Shown here piece by piece: positions 61,766 through 64,000 of a stretch of 64,000 bases of DNA; position 1 is the first letter of the stretch; every line of letters starts with the position of its first letter. Under the pieces are notes generated by a model. That model saw nothing but the letters and a program-made list of their open reading frames with translations, was not told the origin of the DNA and ran no database searches. Source of the stretch: FEB-12 sp964503315 (GTDB lineage Bacteria > Zixibacteria > MSB-5A5 > GN15 > FEB-12). The stretch is from NCBI GenBank assembly GCA_964503315.1, contig CAZCZL010000012.1:39121-103120 (forward strand). The letters run 5' to 3'. The position numbers and the translations under genes are program-made.

Positions 61766-64000
61766 CTAGCTAGAGGCGGTTTTCAGCCTCATTTCAACCG
61801 TTGTCCCCATTTCCGGTTCACTGGTCACAGATATTTGGCCATCGTACATCTCGATTATTTTCTTTGATGTAGAAAGTCCCAGACCGGTACCTTTATGCGG
61901 TTTGGTCGAGAAAAAGGTATCAAAGACTCTGGGGAGATCGTCAGGCGAGATTCCGATCCCATTGTCGGCGAACGTGACTACTGCCACATCGCCGGACAAC
62001 TTCCACACTATCAATATAGACGGTTCCGTCCTATTCGTCAAGGCGTCAAGGCTATTGAGTATCAAGTTGGTCCAAATCATGCCAAGATGGGTCGTGTTGG
62101 AAATAATACTCACTGGCTCTGGCCCCTCAAGCATAACACTGACACCGGCTTGTTCTATCAATAACCGATTGGCCGCCAACGCGGCACGAACCGAGGCGCC
62201 GAGGTCTAGTCTCTGCGGCTGGCACTCCGAGTCAAGCCTCGTGTATTGTGAGATCAAGTTCGTAATGGCGATCGCTCGTGAAATTGATTCACCAATGTGC
62301 GGCAGATTGGTCCGTAGCTTCTCCGACGAAAGCACTCCCTCGTGAAGCAAGTTGTTCAGTTTGACGACTGCGCTATCAGCCGGAAACAATGCGTTCCTGA
62401 TCTCATGGGCAAAGCCGCCGGCGATATCCTTCGCCTGACGGTATTTCTCCTGCGCGATGATGGTCTGTTGCGCCTCTTTGAGAGCAATGTGCGTTTGCTC
62501 TAGTTCTTCCTTCTGTCGAGCGATCGTCGCGAGATTCTGCTTGGTCTTTCGTCGATAGTAATTGCTCACAATCGCCCCTGCAAGAGCGGCGAATAAGGTC
62601 ACCAGGATGTAGAGCTGGTTGTTGCGGTAGAAGATGGCGACGAGCGTGGCCCAGGAGCGGGATTGAATTCTGATCTGGTAGGCATTGCCGTGGAAGGTGG
62701 CCACGACAAGTCGAGATACATTTCCCTCGCTGTTGCGTTCCGCGACCTCAGCATAGTCAAACTTTGGCAGGTTCAACAATTTGCGGAATCTACTGTCAAA
62801 GATCCCCGCTGACCTGTCCGGTTCGTCGCATAAAAGAACATTGCTTTTACCTGCAAACCCAGCCATGGTCGTCCGGAAGTACGGAACTGCGCTTCCGGTG
62901 TAAATCGCCAGTTCCTGCAGTGACGAGTCGAGAATATGAACCGAGTTGTCGCGTGTTCTGAGGTACACGTTCTCAGAACCATGATCTTGCCAGTCACCCA
63001 ATAGGAACTCTGATCCCGGAACTAAGTACTTGAACTGAGCAGTAATTTGCCCATTTGCATGTAACTTTGAGACATGAGTCAACGTTGATAACGTTTCCGC
63101 TATCGATTCAGGAGTGTCGAGCGGCAGGTCATGCACAAAGTAGAAGGTGGAATCACGTCCACTCTTGGCCAATCGAGTCCCGTTAGGATATCTGGAGGCA
63201 AGGCGGTGAAAGAGAATCTCGCCTTCGGCGTTCACCCGGATCAGGTTAGCAAAGCTGTCGCTAAAGAGCGAGTCTCGTGCCCCTTGTCCTGGATTGTGAG
63301 TTGCTACCAGCAAGCCTGGGCCGAGTGAATCCTCACAAGGATATGCTTCGATTATTGTCGAGGCCACCGGCAGTGTCCATTCAACTTTGAATGGGTTAGA
63401 CTGGACGGACACCAGGAGCCGCGGACGAAGGTCTCGTTCGCAGTTGAGATAGAAAATTGACTCGATGCGACCATCTTTATCATAATCCGCAGTCACTACG
63501 TGAGAAAAAATGCCTTTCCAGAGGCTGTCCCCGTCGAGATCATCTCCAGTAGCGACAAAGATCCGGGCGAGTGAATCCGTTGCCAGGGACCATCGGATAA
63601 CAAAGGCGGAGTCCTGCCAGAACCCAGTGATGATCACGGCTGTATCTGCAGGCTGTGAATCTATAACCACGGCCTGATCTGATATAGAAATCCGAGGTAT
63701 TGGCTTCTCCCCGAGAGTAGCATGAGTATTCGGTGACTTCCAGAGCAACCGACTGGGATGAAAGTCGACGCTGTTGGGGTTTTGCGCGTAGACTACTGAG
63801 CCGTCGTGTTCGCCCAATTTCCCTTCACAAACCACCCTCATTGAGTGTATCACCGGAGGGGCTCCCTCCAGGGAATACCAGTGAGTCTCCACAACACCGA
63901 AAAACGGCAGGTAGCTGGTGTCCGGCTCAACACTGAATTCAATGTGCTGCACGCCATTGTCACAGGAGAGACCAGCGAGCAGTGACAGGCCAACAACCAA
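61766..64000 (-). CDS. Sensor histidine kinase with large exported FG-GAP-like domain (start beyond the window)
   Basis: At least 744 residues; the 5' end lies outside the window. The first visible residues look like a lipoprotein-type signal (VGLSLLAGLSC). Residues about 20-450 form an exported beta-rich domain with Asp-rich turns like FG-GAP propellers (DYDKDGRIESI near 172-182; DDLDGDSL). A membrane helix (about 463-485) leads to a coiled coil (ATIARQKEELEQTH...) and a HisKA domain with the phosphorylated His532 in GFAHEIRNAL. The ATP-binding domain has NLILNSLDAL, DNGIGI and GTGLGLS. It controls the NtrC-type regulator downstream. Ligand is unknown. Confidence 0.93.
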   Translation of the reverse strand: MVVGLSLLAGLSCDNGVQHIEFSVEPDTSYLPFFGVVETHWYSLEGAPPVIHSMRVVCEGKLGEHDGSVVYAQNPNSVDFHPSRLLWKSPNTHATLGEKPIPRISISDQAVVIDSQPADTAVIITGFWQDSAFVIRWSLATDSLARIFVATGDDLDGDSLWKGIFSHVVTADYDKDGRIESIFYLNCERDLRPRLLVSVQSNPFKVEWTLPVASTIIEAYPCEDSLGPGLLVATHNPGQGARDSLFSDSFANLIRVNAEGEILFHRLASRYPNGTRLAKSGRDSTFYFVHDLPLDTPESIAETLSTLTHVSKLHANGQITAQFKYLVPGSEFLLGDWQDHGSENVYLRTRDNSVHILDSSLQELAIYTGSAVPYFRTTMAGFAGKSNVLLCDEPDRSAGIFDSRFRKLLNLPKFDYAEVAERNSEGNVSRLVVATFHGNAYQIRIQSRSWATLVAIFYRNNQLYILVTLFAALAGAIVSNYYRRKTKQNLATIARQKEELEQTHIALKEAQQTIIAQEKYRQAKDIAGGFAHEIRNALFPADSAVVKLNNLLHEGVLSSEKLRTNLPHIGESISRAIAITNLISQYTRLDSECQPQRLDLGASVRAALAANRLLIEQAGVSVMLEGPEPVSIISNTTHLGMIWTNLILNSLDALTNRTEPSILIVWKLSGDVAVVTFADNGIGISPDDLPRVFDTFFSTKPHKGTGLGLSTSKKIIEMYDGQISVTSEPEMGTTVEMRLKTASS

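Overview
The window looks like part of a metagenome-assembled genome from an uncultured diderm of the FCB group, possibly a Zixibacteria-like lineage. The evidence is a C-terminal type IX secretion sorting tail on a surface protein, a TamA/TamB pair, lipoproteins and outer-membrane barrels, an octaheme HAO-like cytochrome, and a 100-N scaffold gap. The lineage is an inference, since no rRNA gene is present. Genes are dense, with strands switching every few kilobases, and I see no transposase, phage gene or CRISPR array.

Layout. 0-3.4 kb: a GNAT fragment, a STAS anti-sigma antagonist and a CBM9/DUF5916 outer-membrane protein. 3.7-7.4 kb: tig-clpP-clpX and tRNA-Leu(UAG). 7.5-11.8 kb: an oxidoreductase, then an arsR-arsP-arsE/F/G-like organoarsenical resistance operon with a perfect palindromic operator. 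11.8-21.5 kb: a Ser/Thr kinase fused to an alpha/beta-hydrolase, a zinc alcohol dehydrogenase, tamA-tamB and a DUF3298 lipoprotein. 21.7-28.9 kb: an octaheme cytochrome with an FNR-type box, a hypothetical membrane protein, two overlapping DUF3857/transglutaminase genes (one lacking the catalytic Cys) and an MsrB-MsrA fusion. 29-33.6 kb: two PLP amino-acid decarboxylases around a DUF1579-like protein and a PIG-L deacetylase. 33.8-36.7 kb: the overlapping set TlpA, DUF4266, DUF3570, ApbE. 36.7-44.4 kb: a DUF4153 membrane protein, a WD40 protein between DinB-like genes (one a mosaic), a GT87-type protein, a third DinB and a YjdI-CDGSH/GNAT pair. 44.5-49.2 kb: surface proteins (two DUF4397, fasciclin, DUF378) divergent from a CarH-like B12-binding MerR regulator, with 11-bp direct repeats between. 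49.2-59.9 kb: DUF5655, two secreted hydrolases, a cupin, a kinase-TPR protein, a polysaccharide-deacetylase-like/GNAT pair, an SDR gene interrupted by the scaffold gap, and TspO. 60-64 kb: an unexplained non-coding stretch, then an NtrC-type regulator and its sensor kinase.

The most promising candidates for new biology are: (1) the TlpA-DUF4266-DUF3570-ApbE operon, where DUF3570 carries a D-x-x-T-G-A-S sequence like the ApbE flavinylation motif; (2) the CarH-like regulator with three 11-bp repeats upstream of DUF378 and the surface-protein genes; (3) the arsenical operon, whose three last products carry cysteine pairs suggestive of a thiol relay; (4) the FNR-like box placed about 41.5 bases before the predicted start of octaheme cytochrome transcription. 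All coordinates, pairings and spacings were worked out by hand; no homology search was run.
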